In this document: positions 26,466 to 38,234 of the stretch, piece by piece
Layout: every line of letters starts with the position of its first letter
Position numbering within the stretch: position 1 is the first letter of the stretch
Source of the DNA: Citrus sinensis
Lineage: Eukaryota; Streptophyta; Magnoliopsida; Sapindales; Rutaceae
DNA length: 64,000 nucleotides
Direction: 5' to 3'
Assembly (NCBI RefSeq): GCF_022201045.2
Contig: NC_068559.1
Location: 2,330,501 to 2,394,500 of the forward strand
The notes under the pieces: model-generated
Database searches by the model: none
What the model was told of the DNA's origin: nothing
Seen by the model: only the letters and a program-made list of their open reading frames with translations
Made by a program: the position numbers and the translations under genes

Positions 26466-28742
26466 GACACGCATATATAAGTAAACGATGATGAGCAATG
26501 AAATCTAGTAAAGATTGCTGGAATACACAAGGAAATTAAACTAAACAGCTTTGATCATCAGATCAAATGACAGCATCTTAATGTTAATTTGGAGAAAGAG
26601 AAAAAAAAAACATACATGCACACACATACCTGTAATAGCAATAACTAAAATTTACAAGATCTGGGGATATTGAGTTAAAACAAGAAAAAAAGTTAATGTT
26701 AAACGAATTTTCAAACACATATATTTATAGAAGGGAATTAAAGGTGAAAACGGATAGACATGGGTAAAAAGTCAGAGACTAACGAACCTTACTGGAAATT
26801 GGAAAAGCACCGGAAGAAAGATTCTTGACGTGGAGGCGAAGTTGCTGCTGAATGTCGATGATGATGATGATGATGATGTGATGCTGCTTTTGAGACGCTG
26901 CAATTTCTACGCATACATGTATAGATAAAGATTGTATATAGACTTGTATGTACGCAAGTATCAAAACACGTGAAAGTCTTTCTTTCTTCTTTCTGGAGTC
27001 AGTCTCTTTTTCGGTACGTGCTTCAGAAGCTTCTTTGAGGACTTTTTAAAAGTCAAGCTCAGCTGCTCCACAACTTGTTCTTCTTGTTCTTGGTGTTGTT
27101 TTGATTCCTAAATTTGTGTGTTTTTTCGTTGTGTTGGGTGCTGGTGTTGGTTTTAAAAGATAAAAGGTGGTGGGGGAGGCTTAGCGTTGACGTCGGTGCC
27201 GATTGTATTTAAGACACACCTGCTAGCGCTGCCTCTCTCTCTCACACATCAACTCTCATAAGCTGTCCACTTACTTCTTCATTTTTCTTTTTTCTTTTTA
27301 ATATTACGCAGATTTTTACACGTTTTAAAATACGCAATATACTATAATTATCAATTAAATTAAAATTTATATTTTTAAAATATAATATAATATTTTTTAA
27401 GTAGTAGTTTATTTCTGATAAGTAAACGTCACTAACGAAATGAAAAAAGTGTATTATTACAGTGATCTTATTGTATGATTAGTGGTAAGTTTATGAAATT
27501 TTTTTTTTGACATTTACCAAGTCATACCCTAATTTTGTTCTTTAATAATATATTATCCATTCTCTCAATCTATCAGTTCTTCCTTACTAGTTGGGTGACT
27601 TTTTTACTAAAAAACAAAATAAAATTATTTTTGGCCTTTTGTTATATTAAGTGAATAATTAAAATAATAAGTTGACTTAGATGAGTTTAGAAGTTAAGTT
27701 ATTTGGTAGGTTTGGCCAATTATCTTAAATAATAACAAAACTCCACTATGTTCTGCCGTTTATAATAATCAAACTACTATTTGCATCATTACAATTTATG
27801 TATTTCACCTTACCTAAATCAATGAGAATTAATGATTGCCATGTATGTCAATCAAGAGAAGGGACATTAATACGTAAAGTTTAATTAAATTCTATCTAGG
27901 GTAAAGAAATGTGTTCCCGATATACAAAGAGAAAACTCTACAATTAAATTTTTTATCACTTTAGAGGAGTACACTCTCATAAATACATAGGCTGCCCAAA
28001 ATCAATCATTTGTATGCGTAAATACATTAATAGTAACTCGTTAACATATAAAAATCAGTGTGGATATGAATTTAAATATAATCTATTTGGATATAGGTCT
28101 TGTACGGAATCTTAAATCACACTCATTATTTTATCATTTTTAAATACTGATTGCGGCTGTATTGTAGTCATTCTTACCTAAGTGAGTATTACTCAATATA
28201 AGATTTTACATACAAAATACATTAACTAACAATGAACATATAAAAGGTCAATATTGGATGTATTGATAAATACAAGTGGGTCAACGGTGGAATTGGTTGG
28301 AAAAGTCATCGGGGGAGACTAGAAGTGGCCCAAAGTCTCCACGTGGCACTCTTTTTATCCAGGCGACAGACATACAAAAACCTGAGCTGTAAAGATCAAA
28401 GTAATTTCTCTGAATTTAAGGAAGTCTAAAGTGGGTACCACATCTTACCATCGACGACCGGCGGGACTCCATCGTTAATTAGGAAATCCAATCGAATTAC
28501 GCCACCTGGCGTCGCTGTCAGTTGCCTTCACTGTCAAAACAGCCTGGCTCTGCTCAAATTCCCGTTTGGTGTTTAAGACCAAACTTGGAGGACTGGCCTT
28601 GTTTCCCACTGATTCAGTTTTTAATTCTTCATTAAGTTTCTTAATGCTTTGCTTGAGTTTTGACTGTAAGAAACCTTACATTGAAAAAAAAAAATTTTTT
28701 TAAGTCAAACGATTTATGAAATGGAATTGGCAAGAATCAATC
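25875..28742. other. 5' region of the EDR4-like gene and AT-rich intergenic DNA
   Basis: The 25875-27250 part is the likely 5' UTR/intron and promoter of the EDR4-like gene, with a CT-rich tract near 27230-27245 and a GAT trinucleotide run near 26858-26876. From 27250 to 28742 it is AT-rich with no frame I would call coding. Confidence 0.5.
26434..26460. repeat. (AT)n microsatellite
   Basis: About 13 AT dinucleotides upstream of the EDR4-like gene, probably within a 5' UTR intron or promoter. Confidence 0.9.
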
Positions 28743-29426
28743 TAGGGATGACAAAATCCTCGGGTTTGGGGTCCCATGGAGCCCCACCCCAAATAAGAAA
28801 AATTTTTAATAATTTTTGGGGAATGGAGTGGGGAAAGGGAGAAAAGTAATCCTCAAATTATTAACGAGGTGGGGTTTGGTATTGCACTTCCCACCTCAAT
28901 CCCCATTATATATAAATATGTTTTTAATTCTTATTTAATAATTTTTATTTTATCAACTATAATGTCAATTAATAATTTTTTTAATTTTTATGTAATATAA
29001 ATAGAATATGAATAAAAGAAAACCCTACAATATTTTTCAACTTTAAAACATTATTATATTTTTTTTCTCTTTTAAGGATATGTTCTCTTTAAATATTTTT
29101 CACTTTTAATATCATTTTAAGATATTGTTTCAAATTTTTAGAGATTTTTTTTAAAAAATTCAATACTTTATAATATGGTAATGATTTTATTTTAAGTCTC
29201 TAATTTTTGATTTACTGAAATTATATTTTTATATCTATTATAAAATAAGTAAATGGGGAATGGGGTGGAGATGAGGGAATCATTCTCCACGTGGGGATTC
29301 CCCATCCCCAACCCACTAAATTTATTGGGGAATAGGGTAGGGAATAGAGTCAAAAATTTTTAATGGGGTGGGGAATGGAGTAGACATCCCCATCCCCACC
29401 CCCACCCCGCCCCATTGCCATCCCTA
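28743..29426. mobile_element. hAT-family MITE with perfect 8-bp target duplication
   Basis: The termini are TAGGGATGACAA and TTGCCATCCCTA in inverted orientation. They are flanked by a perfect 8-bp duplication AATCAATC (28735-28742 and 29427-29434). At 684 bp it has no coding capacity. The subterminal regions hold many GGGGA/TCCCC motifs and the core is AT-rich. The 8-bp duplication and TAGGGATG-type ends assign it to hAT. The intact duplication suggests fairly recent insertion. Confidence 0.93.
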
Positions 29427-29597
29427 AATCAATCTGCTAATTTAAAAAGGGCAAAAAAAAAAATTGGACGAAACATTCAAACATTCAATTCAATCAATAC
29501 CATTCTCTGCTTTAAAATGGAAAGCAATGGTGTCCCCAAGTTAATGCAAAAACTTGGTCAGAGTCAAAGAGTTCAAAGAAGAATGGAATAAATTATA

Positions 29598-30042
29598 GGG
29601 TTAATTTTGTCCAGCACCCAACTGTTTCAACATTTATCGCCACGCACCCATATATTTTGAAAATACTCATTCCACACCCAATTCCGTTAATTTAACCGTT
29701 TATTCTAACGGTCAAAGGGCAAATTTGAAAATTTATATCCTAAATATTATTTGATGATGATAAATTAAATTTATTTGATAATTTAATTAATGAAATTATT
29801 ATTAATTACCTTTAAATAAAATTTTTTAATGTAAACATTAATTATTAAATTAACATTTTATCTCATTTTATTTTTCTCTAATTCAAGATAAGGGGTATTT
29901 CGGATATTTACTTAAATTTCAAATAGCTCCGTTAAACATAACGGTCAAATTAACGGAATTGGGTGTGGAATGAGTATTTTCAAAACATATGGGTGCGTGA
30001 CAAAAAATATTGAAACAGTTGGGGGTAGGACAAAATTAACCC
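29598..30042. mobile_element. Mutator-like MITE with ~110-bp TIRs and 9-bp target duplication
   Basis: Long terminal inverted repeats start GGGTTAATTTTGTCC and stay alignable for about 110 bases, including CAACTGTTTCAA, ACGCACCCATAT and TTGAAAATACTCATTCCACA. A perfect 9-bp duplication TAAATTATA flanks it (29589-29597 and 30043-30051). It is 445 bp with an AT-rich core and no coding frame. Long TIRs plus a 9-bp duplication are diagnostic of Mutator-like elements. Confidence 0.93.
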
Positions 30043-30051
30043 TAAATTATA

Positions 30052-31335
30052 ATGACGTCAAATATAATATAACGTGTGCATATAAAGAAGTCACGATTCA
30101 AATGTCCGGGCAGAGACCGCTTGAAATTTGTTGTGTTCATTTTGTACACGGACCATTTGAAAGCGCCCTCACATTTAGTACTTCCTTCTAAAGAGGGGAA
30201 ATATTCTGGAACAATGACTTTTTTCTTTTTTTTTTAAAGTTAATGAAAACGTCATACAATTGAAAGTAACACGTATGTCTTATGGTTTAATTATAATTAT
30301 GTGATTGAAAGTTTTTAAAAAATTTTGGACTCATTTTTTGAAAACACAATTATCAAGATTTTCGATCAGCCATCACAAATAATTTTAAATGGATTTATTT
30401 AAAAAAAATAAAACTAAAATAAACAATCAAAAAGTTACTCGCATCATTACACTCTTTGCGAATTTTTGACAAGAAATATGTTAATTATTTCAAAAGAAAA
30501 TAGAAGTTTTCAAATATACAGATTCCCAAAAAACCGTGAGTACCTCGTAACTTTAATTTCCTCGAATATTTTAAATTGTTTATTTAATATTTATTAAATT
30601 AAATTACTTATTACTCCATTGGAGTCTATGAAAAGCCTCTGATATGTGGTTGAGTGATCCATGTCAATAAATTGTTACTTTAATTTCCTCTAATATTTTA
30701 AATTATTTATTACTCTCTCTCTCTCTGTGTATATATATATAAATAATAACAAGTGATAATAAATATTTAAAAAAAACATGTATATTATATTTTCTAAGGA
30801 CATGAAAATTAGTATCTGAGTGCAAATTTAGTGATATTAACGCACGAAAATTTTGGCTGAGGGTCTATCTAAAGGTTTAAGTTAATAAAATGAAAATCTG
30901 TGCAGAATATTTTACAAACAGAATAAAATAACACGAGAAAATAAAATTAATGTGGCACTTTTTCTTTTTCTTTATCAAAATAGAACCGACTGCATTTTCA
31001 CTTTCATTTATACTTGTGCTTTGAATTACCACATACCCTACTTTGTCCATATAAAAAATGTAGTAATTTCTAGTTCATCTTAAAACACAAAAATAGAGAG
31101 TAACATCAGCTTATAGATTGCCTAAGCAATAAGCATTAATTTAAACATCCAGTATAAGTTGAACACACTCACACAGGTTTAGATGCCAACTAAAAAGTAA
31201 AAAAATTCCCAGCAACAAAGATATTTGAAAAGCTAGTTGACAATATTTAAGCTTCAACAACATACAACACTTCAAAGGAAAATGAAAGCTCAAGTTTTGG
31301 AAATTTACTAGACCAATAATGGAGCGAAATCGAAT
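30052..31335. other. AT-rich intergenic DNA and 3' flank of the NET4-like gene
   Basis: No coding frame of note. A CT run and TA run lie near 30714-30740. The last few hundred bases should be the 3' UTR of the NET4-like gene. Confidence 0.5.
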
Positions 31336-33284
31336 TTATGCAGCCATAACTGCAGGCCTTTTGTACCCAAGAAACGCTTGGCGAAGTTCTTGATACCCAC
31401 TCCTATAATGCTCCAGCGAGAAACAAAGCTGCCTTATTGCCTCTCGCTTCTCCTCAGCCGCATCTAAGATGACCATTCTCTGTCGGTCCACCTCATTCTC
31501 CAGTTCCTTCACTCTGAATCTTAATTCATCTACTAGCTTCCTTGAAGATTCAGATGCAGCAATCAATTCCGCATGTTCCATATGTAGCTTTCGTGAGTGT
31601 TCCTCTATTTGGCCAATGTGATTGTCTCGGGATCTTGCTTCTGCCACGAGTGTGTTTACCTTTGCATTAATCTCATCTTTCTCTGCCATAAGCATGTCAT
31701 ATTTCAGTTTAAGACTGTCCATAATTTTGTTCAAAGCTTCAATGCGGTTATCTCTCTCACAAACTTCTACTTTCAACTGATTAATCTCACTTTGCATCCC
31801 CCTTTCTTGGGCCTCATGCAGACCTGTGATCTCCATTTTTTCAGTTTCACACTGCCTTATTTTGTCTTCCAATGCTTTTCCTTGCAATTCCCACTCTTTG
31901 AGCCTTGCATCTAAAAGGGCCTGTTTCTCTAATAAGCAAAACATTTCAGACTGCAATTGTGCTTTGTCTAAAGTGAACTTTTCCTCTGCGTCGCTCAATG
32001 CAATTTTCAGTTCTGCAACCTCATTATTACGGTCAGAGAGATTAGTTTCAACCTTTGCAATCCTCTCTTGAAACTTCAGAACCTGCATTCTCTCATAATC
32101 AAGCTTTGCATTCAACGTGGTCACATCATCTTGAGCAAGTTTAAGCTGGCCTTGCAGTTGATGAGTACCCTCAGAAATTTCATTAGCAAGTTGATTGTTT
32201 AATCGATTTATCTCTTCATCCGATCCCTTAAGTCTGTCACTACTTACTTCAAGCTCTTTCATCAACCTTTCAATCTCAAAATTTGATTCTGAAAGACGAG
32301 TTTCTAACTCACTCACATAGTTTTGCAGTTCAAACACTTGTCTTCTCTCCATCTCCAGATCAGCCTCCCTGATATTGACATCGCTCTTTGCCAATTCAAT
32401 CTGAGAATGAAGCTCACTCTTCAACCTGGCAACCTCTTCTTCTGAAAGCTGGAGACTTAAGTTTAAAACCCTTAACTTGTCTTCATACTGAATAACACGC
32501 CCAAGTAGTTCTTCATAAGTTTCATTTGCTTCCTCGGTAAGTTCCTTGCCATCAATGTTTATAGGTGCATCCAGGTGGATTTTGACAGAGGAGTTAGAAA
32601 ACTCTGACTCTGAGTCCGATGATGAGGGTGAAGATAATTCAGCCCCTTCCTTCAAAGAAAAATTAGAGCTGCCACCAGAGGTAGAAGATGTAGCTTGACA
32701 GCTAGTGTTGTGCAAACCCATCTTACGATCAGGAGTCAGCAGTGGAGAGCCTTGGGCAAAGCCAGATTTAGTGTTACCAGAACCCTGCAGTGGAATATCT
32801 GATGGTACATTCTTTTGTAATTCTCCAGTCAGATGATCGTAGCGCTCAGCCAAAGATTGATACAAGTGATAGAAATCCTCAATGTGAGCAGTCAACTCCG
32901 GCCCATGAAATTTTGACAAAGATTCACCATCTTCTATCAGTTTCTGCATTTGCTTGACACTCTGGTCCATCTCTGCAAAATTTCACGATTTTTTTGTCAT
33001 TCGTACAAACTAAGCGCTTTAGAACGAATTAAACAGTAAATCAACATCAGAGAAAAGACCATTATCCCAACAAGAGTATGATGCTCAACTGAAAGCACAA
33101 AATCCTACCATTGGAATATAAAAATGAGCTCACGAATGAACTTCAAACCAGCAAACAAATAAATTACCGAGAAACAAACAGGGAGTAAGGAAGGATGCAG
33201 CAACTTACCCTCAAGATTTTCTGCCAGCCATCTTGAGCTTGATCGCGACTCATTGGATTCTGTTTGCTTCATATCAGTCTCCAT
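31336..33284 (-). CDS. NETWORKED (NET4-like) coiled-coil protein with shortened NAB domain
   Basis: Exons 33284-33209 and 32972-31336 give 570 aa. Residues ~18-80 match the end of an actin-binding NAB domain: SRWLAENLEEMDQSVKQM, then GPELTAHIEDFYHLYQ and LAERYDHLTGELQKN. A NET4-type linker (VPSDIPLQGSGNTKSG) and a Ser-rich region follow, then ~400 residues of heptad-rich coiled coil. NET4 proteins link actin to the vacuole/tonoplast; that role is inferred. Compared with the family, the N-terminal Trp-rich SWWWDSH stretch is absent, and the segment usually reading about DADSFAKKAEMYYQKRPEL is shortened to DGESLSKFHGPEL. An AG acceptor abuts the ATG, implying a 5' UTR intron, with its donor near 33715. 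Confidence 0.85.
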
Positions 33285-34625
33285 CTGACTTCAATTACTA
33301 TATGCCATACACAATACAAGCTCTTAACATTAATCCGCATATTTTAAAATGTAAATTTGAGGCTTAAACATCCATGTCTAACAAGAGTAGCTACAATACA
33401 GTGTTAGACTAGACCCAGCCTTAAATCCACAATTAAACAAAAATTAATTATAACGTTTAAGACTCTATAGCTCATAGAGATAAAGATGGAATTTCATCAT
33501 CTTGTACTTGATAAATATTCAATCAATTACTGAAAAATTAAACCGATCGGAAATTCAAAAAAGAAAACTTCAATTATAATGACGAAGAGAAGTAATTATT
33601 AAGCATAAACAGATCTTGTAAATCTCAGGAGCCAAACACATCATAAATCATAAAAAATAAAATCAAATCAAATCAAATGAAACTAGTAGTAATGAGGAAG
33701 CTCAATTTACTAACCGTTTTGATACAGCAAGGCAGATGAAAAGCTGAAATCTGATGCAGGGAATTATTATGAGAGAGATATGTTGATGATAGAACCTGAA
33801 GAAAATGGGGACAACGAGAAAAGGCTGAGAGAGGGAACATAAAAAGGCGCTCTTAATTTGATTTTTTTTTAGGAGGGTATTTGCGCTTGTTTCATTTGGG
33901 TATTTTCGTTATGGTCCTCAACTGTTTTTACTATATTATTTATGGGCAATCCTTCGGAAATTAGTATTTCAAATCCCTTAACAAAATTGTTTTTCACAAG
34001 CACACAGAGAGAGTTATACCTCAAGGACGAGAGAAATGTACTTCCATAAGTCAAGATTTAATTCCCTCTTACTCAGGGGCGGATCTTTTTAAGGGACTGG
34101 CATGAGCCACAATATCTAAAAAATTAAAAATTAAAAATCATTATTTTATATTAAAATAACTTGATATTAATAAAACACCCATTTTATAGACTTGTGCATT
34201 ATTGGTTGGTCATATAATTAAAAAAATAAAAGAAGAGGAGTCGAAAAAGAAAAAGAAGACCTAAATTGAAATTTAACGATAATGAAGAAATACTAAATTG
34301 AAATTTTCTTATGCAAAACTTAAATGAAGAAGATCAACTTTCTTATCCCACAGGTGATGCTTGATTAGCTGAAAAATTAGCAAAACTTCTCAATTAAAGG
34401 TAAATCTTGATTTTAAACATGATTTTGTTAGTATTAGTTTATGATTGTCTTGATTCTAAAATAATGAATTTTCAGTTTCCAATTTTTTGTCATTAGCAGA
34501 TAATTAATAGTGAGCCAAATAAATAAATAAAAAATCTCTCTACTTGTTAGAAATTAAAAAATAATTGAATGTTCACTTATTTTTATAAATAATAATTCTT
34601 TACCATTGCATTGTTAGTTGTCCAA

Positions 34626-34656
<31 letters not shown>

Positions 34657-37179
34657 TTTTCCCCCATAGATTATAGTTAAGGAACAAAGACTCTAGATGC
34701 ATTATTTAGAGAAAATATGCATCAAAAAATTTAACTTCTTTGACTATGAATTTAATTGATGTTGAATCTTTAACTCTTGAGCAAAAACATGCAACATCTC
34801 CTTAAATCTCTAAGAATTGAATCAAGAAAGATGATAATCTAAACTATTTACAATGTTATCCGGGATTACATCAACAAATATGAGATTATCTTGTGAATAA
34901 GTGCAATGAAATATGTTGATCTTTTTTGTATAAATTCTTTGACCCCTGTAGTCAAAATTAGCATGTTTTGTCCCTGCTCTACGTGCTTATGGAAGTTGAT
35001 TATGTCGAAACTTGACTTATGTGTGTAAATAAACAAGCTAAATTAAGTGGATTTTTATTTTACGTATATGTGAGTTTGATAATTGTACATTAGAGTTAGA
35101 TACAAATCAATAACAAAGACTTAGTTGTTGTAGAGTGTTTACGATTGAATATTTATTTAAAAAATTTCTACCTATGAAAATGAATCTCCTCCACAAGAGT
35201 TATTTTTTTCACCTCTTTTTCTTCTAACATTTAAATTCAAGTCGTCTATCAATAAATACTACTTAGAAAATAACTCGATCAATTTGTTATAAAATTCTTT
35301 TATTCTAATATGAAATTTCGTAAACTTCCTATCTCACTTGCTGACCGTAGAAGAATTAGAATTCGCTTGACATTATCATAATTCTATCAATCATCATAAA
35401 TTAGTCTTTACTTAGTTTTGCACTTATTTCTCCCAAAAAAGAAAAGCACCTTAAACGAAATATGCAGAGAAAAGGAGGATCTCAATGAAAATATTCTTCT
35501 TCATTATTGGAGTGAAATTTGACAGTCGGCTGTCGAGCACCGTTCCCCGTGCTTTGGGCACCACACAAACTCCCGCCTTTTCACTTAAAATTGTATTGCC
35601 CCGAATTGCCTTCTCTTTTAAATTTCAAACCTTTTTTTCCCCCCCCTCAATTTACAACTCAATAAAATTATGAAAACAAAACACTTATTTTTATTTTTTT
35701 TCAACATTTTTGTATAAGACATTCTTCTATAATTTTAAAGGTGTCCATCTAATTAAGTAAAAATAATTAGGAGTCTTTATTTATTTATTTTAGGTTATAA
35801 AATTTTAAATCAATAGTGAACCGAACACATCAAATTTATTTTTGTATTTTTTCTTATTTGGTTCTTTTTTTTTTCATAATACAAAAAATAAAACTGAATC
35901 AACCCGAACCGTTTCGAGTCAGTTCGGTTCAATTAAAATAGCCTTTTTTTTTAAATTTTTATAACCCGATTCTTTTGCTCGAACGGATGGGCCTGGGCCA
36001 GACCAACCGACTGGTGGACTTTGGCGGGAAATTCTTGTTTTCGAAGTTTGAATAGTTCATTTCCAATTTTCAAGCTCAATGGCCCACCAGATAAGTTTTT
36101 TTTTTTTTTTGTGGAGTTGGTGAGGCATCATTTTCGCTTTTTACTTCTGGAATTGCCAGTTGGAAGGAAAATCGGAAAAGAGCTGCAAGCTCCCAAAACA
36201 TCTCTTATCTGTTGTTGGGCCACATGTTTGAATTTTTAGCTTTGAATGCCTCCTTCGTTATTTTCAGTTTGCTATTCCTTATGCAAGTTGCATTACGTTT
36301 ATATTAGGCATCGCATTCATCAATCACCATCATCATGATTCACGAATTTGATTAAAATAATTCATCATATCTTAATTTGATCCTAAATGGGCATTTAACC
36401 ATTAATCAAGTATTATTATTAAATTTTCGAGAAATTTTGTTTAACTAACTATTCGAATTCCAAATTCAAAATAAAAAATAAAAAAAATTAATTTAGATTT
36501 TGAGATTTTGTCGCCCCTATCTCGTATTTGTGAAATTGCTCTCATTTCATTTCGGACAGATGTTTGACCAAAACATAAATAAATAAAATTCCAAATTCAA
36601 TTAAAATTTGTAATCAAGATTTAATTGAATTGTATGGTATAATGTGACTAAAAATGGACACTAAAATGTGTTTTGGGTGGCAAAGAAAAAGGCAATAGTT
36701 TGGGATTGGAGAAGGCAAAGTGGGGGCATCAACTGTCGAGCACTCGTGGAGACAACCCAACGTGGCCTCAACATCTCCCTCACTGAATTGGAAGTCGTAA
36801 GAAGTTGCATTCGATTTTTGGGGTCATATTTTTTTTTTCTCTTCTTTTTTTTGGTTTTTTCCGCCAAATAATTCCAACCACTGGGGTACAAAATTATGTG
36901 TTAGATGATTATTTTAATTGAAAAACAATGCCCTTAAAAAAAAAAAACTACTATAAGTGCGTGAGCTAATTTAATTATATAAGCGAGTGCTGGTTAATTT
37001 AACCAATAAATTATGTTGATATGGTACGAAGAGATAAATTGGTCGTATGGGGGAAGGAATATTGATATTTCGATTAAAGATGTAGCAGAATGGTTAGCTT
37101 CTTCCCTACACGTTCCATGATCGGAATTATAAGTGCTTTTATGGGAAGTACTTAAACAAAAGCAACGAAGAGAGTAGTT
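33285..37179. other. NET4-like 5' region and gene-poor intergenic DNA
   Basis: 33285-33850 holds the probable 5' UTR, its intron and the promoter of the NET4-like gene. Beyond that the DNA is AT-rich and I see no gene. Short open frames near 35485 and 36021 have no recognisable composition or family. A GGGGCGGATC segment near 34077 looks like a transposon end, but I found no partner. Confidence 0.45.
34630..34656. repeat. (TA)n microsatellite
   Basis: About 13 dinucleotide units in intergenic DNA. Confidence 0.9.
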
Positions 37180-37509
37180 AGAGATGGTAAGAAAATCTGG
37201 ATCTGGCCCCCATTCGAAAAGATTTGGAAAATCTCGATTTGGTCCCCATTCAAAAAGATTTGGAAAATTTCGATCTGAACAAATTTGGATTCAAAACCTA
37301 AAATCTAAGATCCATGTGGGTGTAAATGTATTCGAAAAATTGGGTATCCGAATCCGCACTATATTATAATTAAATTATTTATTTGATTAAATTTCAATTG
37401 AAATATATATATAAGTTAAATTATTTATCTAATTAAATTATTTATTTAATATGCATAAGCATAATTAACTCTATAATCTTCATTGACTTTGGAAAATAAG
37501 TTAAGAAAC

Positions 37510-37510
<1 letters not shown>

Positions 37511-37540
<30 letters not shown>

Positions 37541-37541
37541 T
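37511..37541. repeat. (TAA)n microsatellite
   Basis: About ten AAT/TAA units inside the hAT-like relic. Confidence 0.9.
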
Positions 37542-37716
37542 ACAGAATATTGTAATGAATCAGTTTACCTTAGATTATTTTTAATTTTTTATGTTTGATT
37601 TATGTTGTGGAATTTTTATTTGTGGATCTATGGTGTTGTTGTATGTTATTTATGTTGAATTGATGTTGAATTGTTGATTGTTGAATTATAATTGGATTTT
37701 ATTTGACATTATTAGG

Positions 37717-38074
37717 TAGGGGTGGGCAATGATTTGGGTTGGTTTGAAAAATTCTATTAAGTTTGGTTTCGGTGTTAATCCATTCAGTTTTTTTAGTTAT
37801 GAAAAACCAAATCTAAAAAAACCTAACCAAACCAATCTAGTTTTGCCCTCCCCCAACGCCACATGTCATTTTTTTAATTTGAAAATTATTTTTTCGGGTT
37901 GTTGGTTTGGTTTTTGGATTTAAAATTTTGAATCAAAAACCAAATAAAAGTATACGGTTTTATACAGAATCGAAATATTTAGTTTTTCCTTAAAAAAAAG
38001 TACGGAACCGAGCCGACAAAAAATCAAATTGAACCCATAATATTTCGGGTCCAGTTCAATTTTACCCACCCCTA
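37717..38074. mobile_element. Nested hAT-family MITE
   Basis: The ends TAGGGGTGGGCAA and TTTACCCACCCCTA are inverted repeats. The flanks TTATTAGG (left) and TTATTAAA (right) agree at 6 of 8 positions, consistent with an aged 8-bp duplication. It is 358 bp with subterminal GGTTTGGTT/AACC motifs. It lies wholly inside the 37180-38234 relic, so it inserted later. Confidence 0.75.
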
Positions 38075-38234
38075 TTATTAAATAAATTATTAAATTTAAA
38101 ATTATGTTTGAATTTATTATTATGCAGATTTGAATATTTAAAAAATTTTGCTATCAGTCTGTGTGAATATTACTCGTATCTAAATATCAAAACTTTAAAG
38201 TGGAACCGGATAGATCTGAGTTTTACCATCCCTC

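Larger units (their letters stand above)
37180..38234. mobile_element. hAT-like MITE relic carrying a nested MITE
   Basis: The left end TAGAGATGGTAAGAAAATCT and the reverse complement of the right end GAGGGATGGTAAAACTCAGA match over ~20-30 bases, with TCTGGATC/ATCCGG-type subterminal motifs. No clear target duplication, so the boundaries are approximate. The interior has a TAA microsatellite and is interrupted by a second element at 37717-38074. No transposase frame. Confidence 0.6.

Noticed and set aside
34075-34150. GGGGCGGATC-type sequence resembling a transposon terminus
   Set aside because: No inverted partner or target duplication was found nearby.
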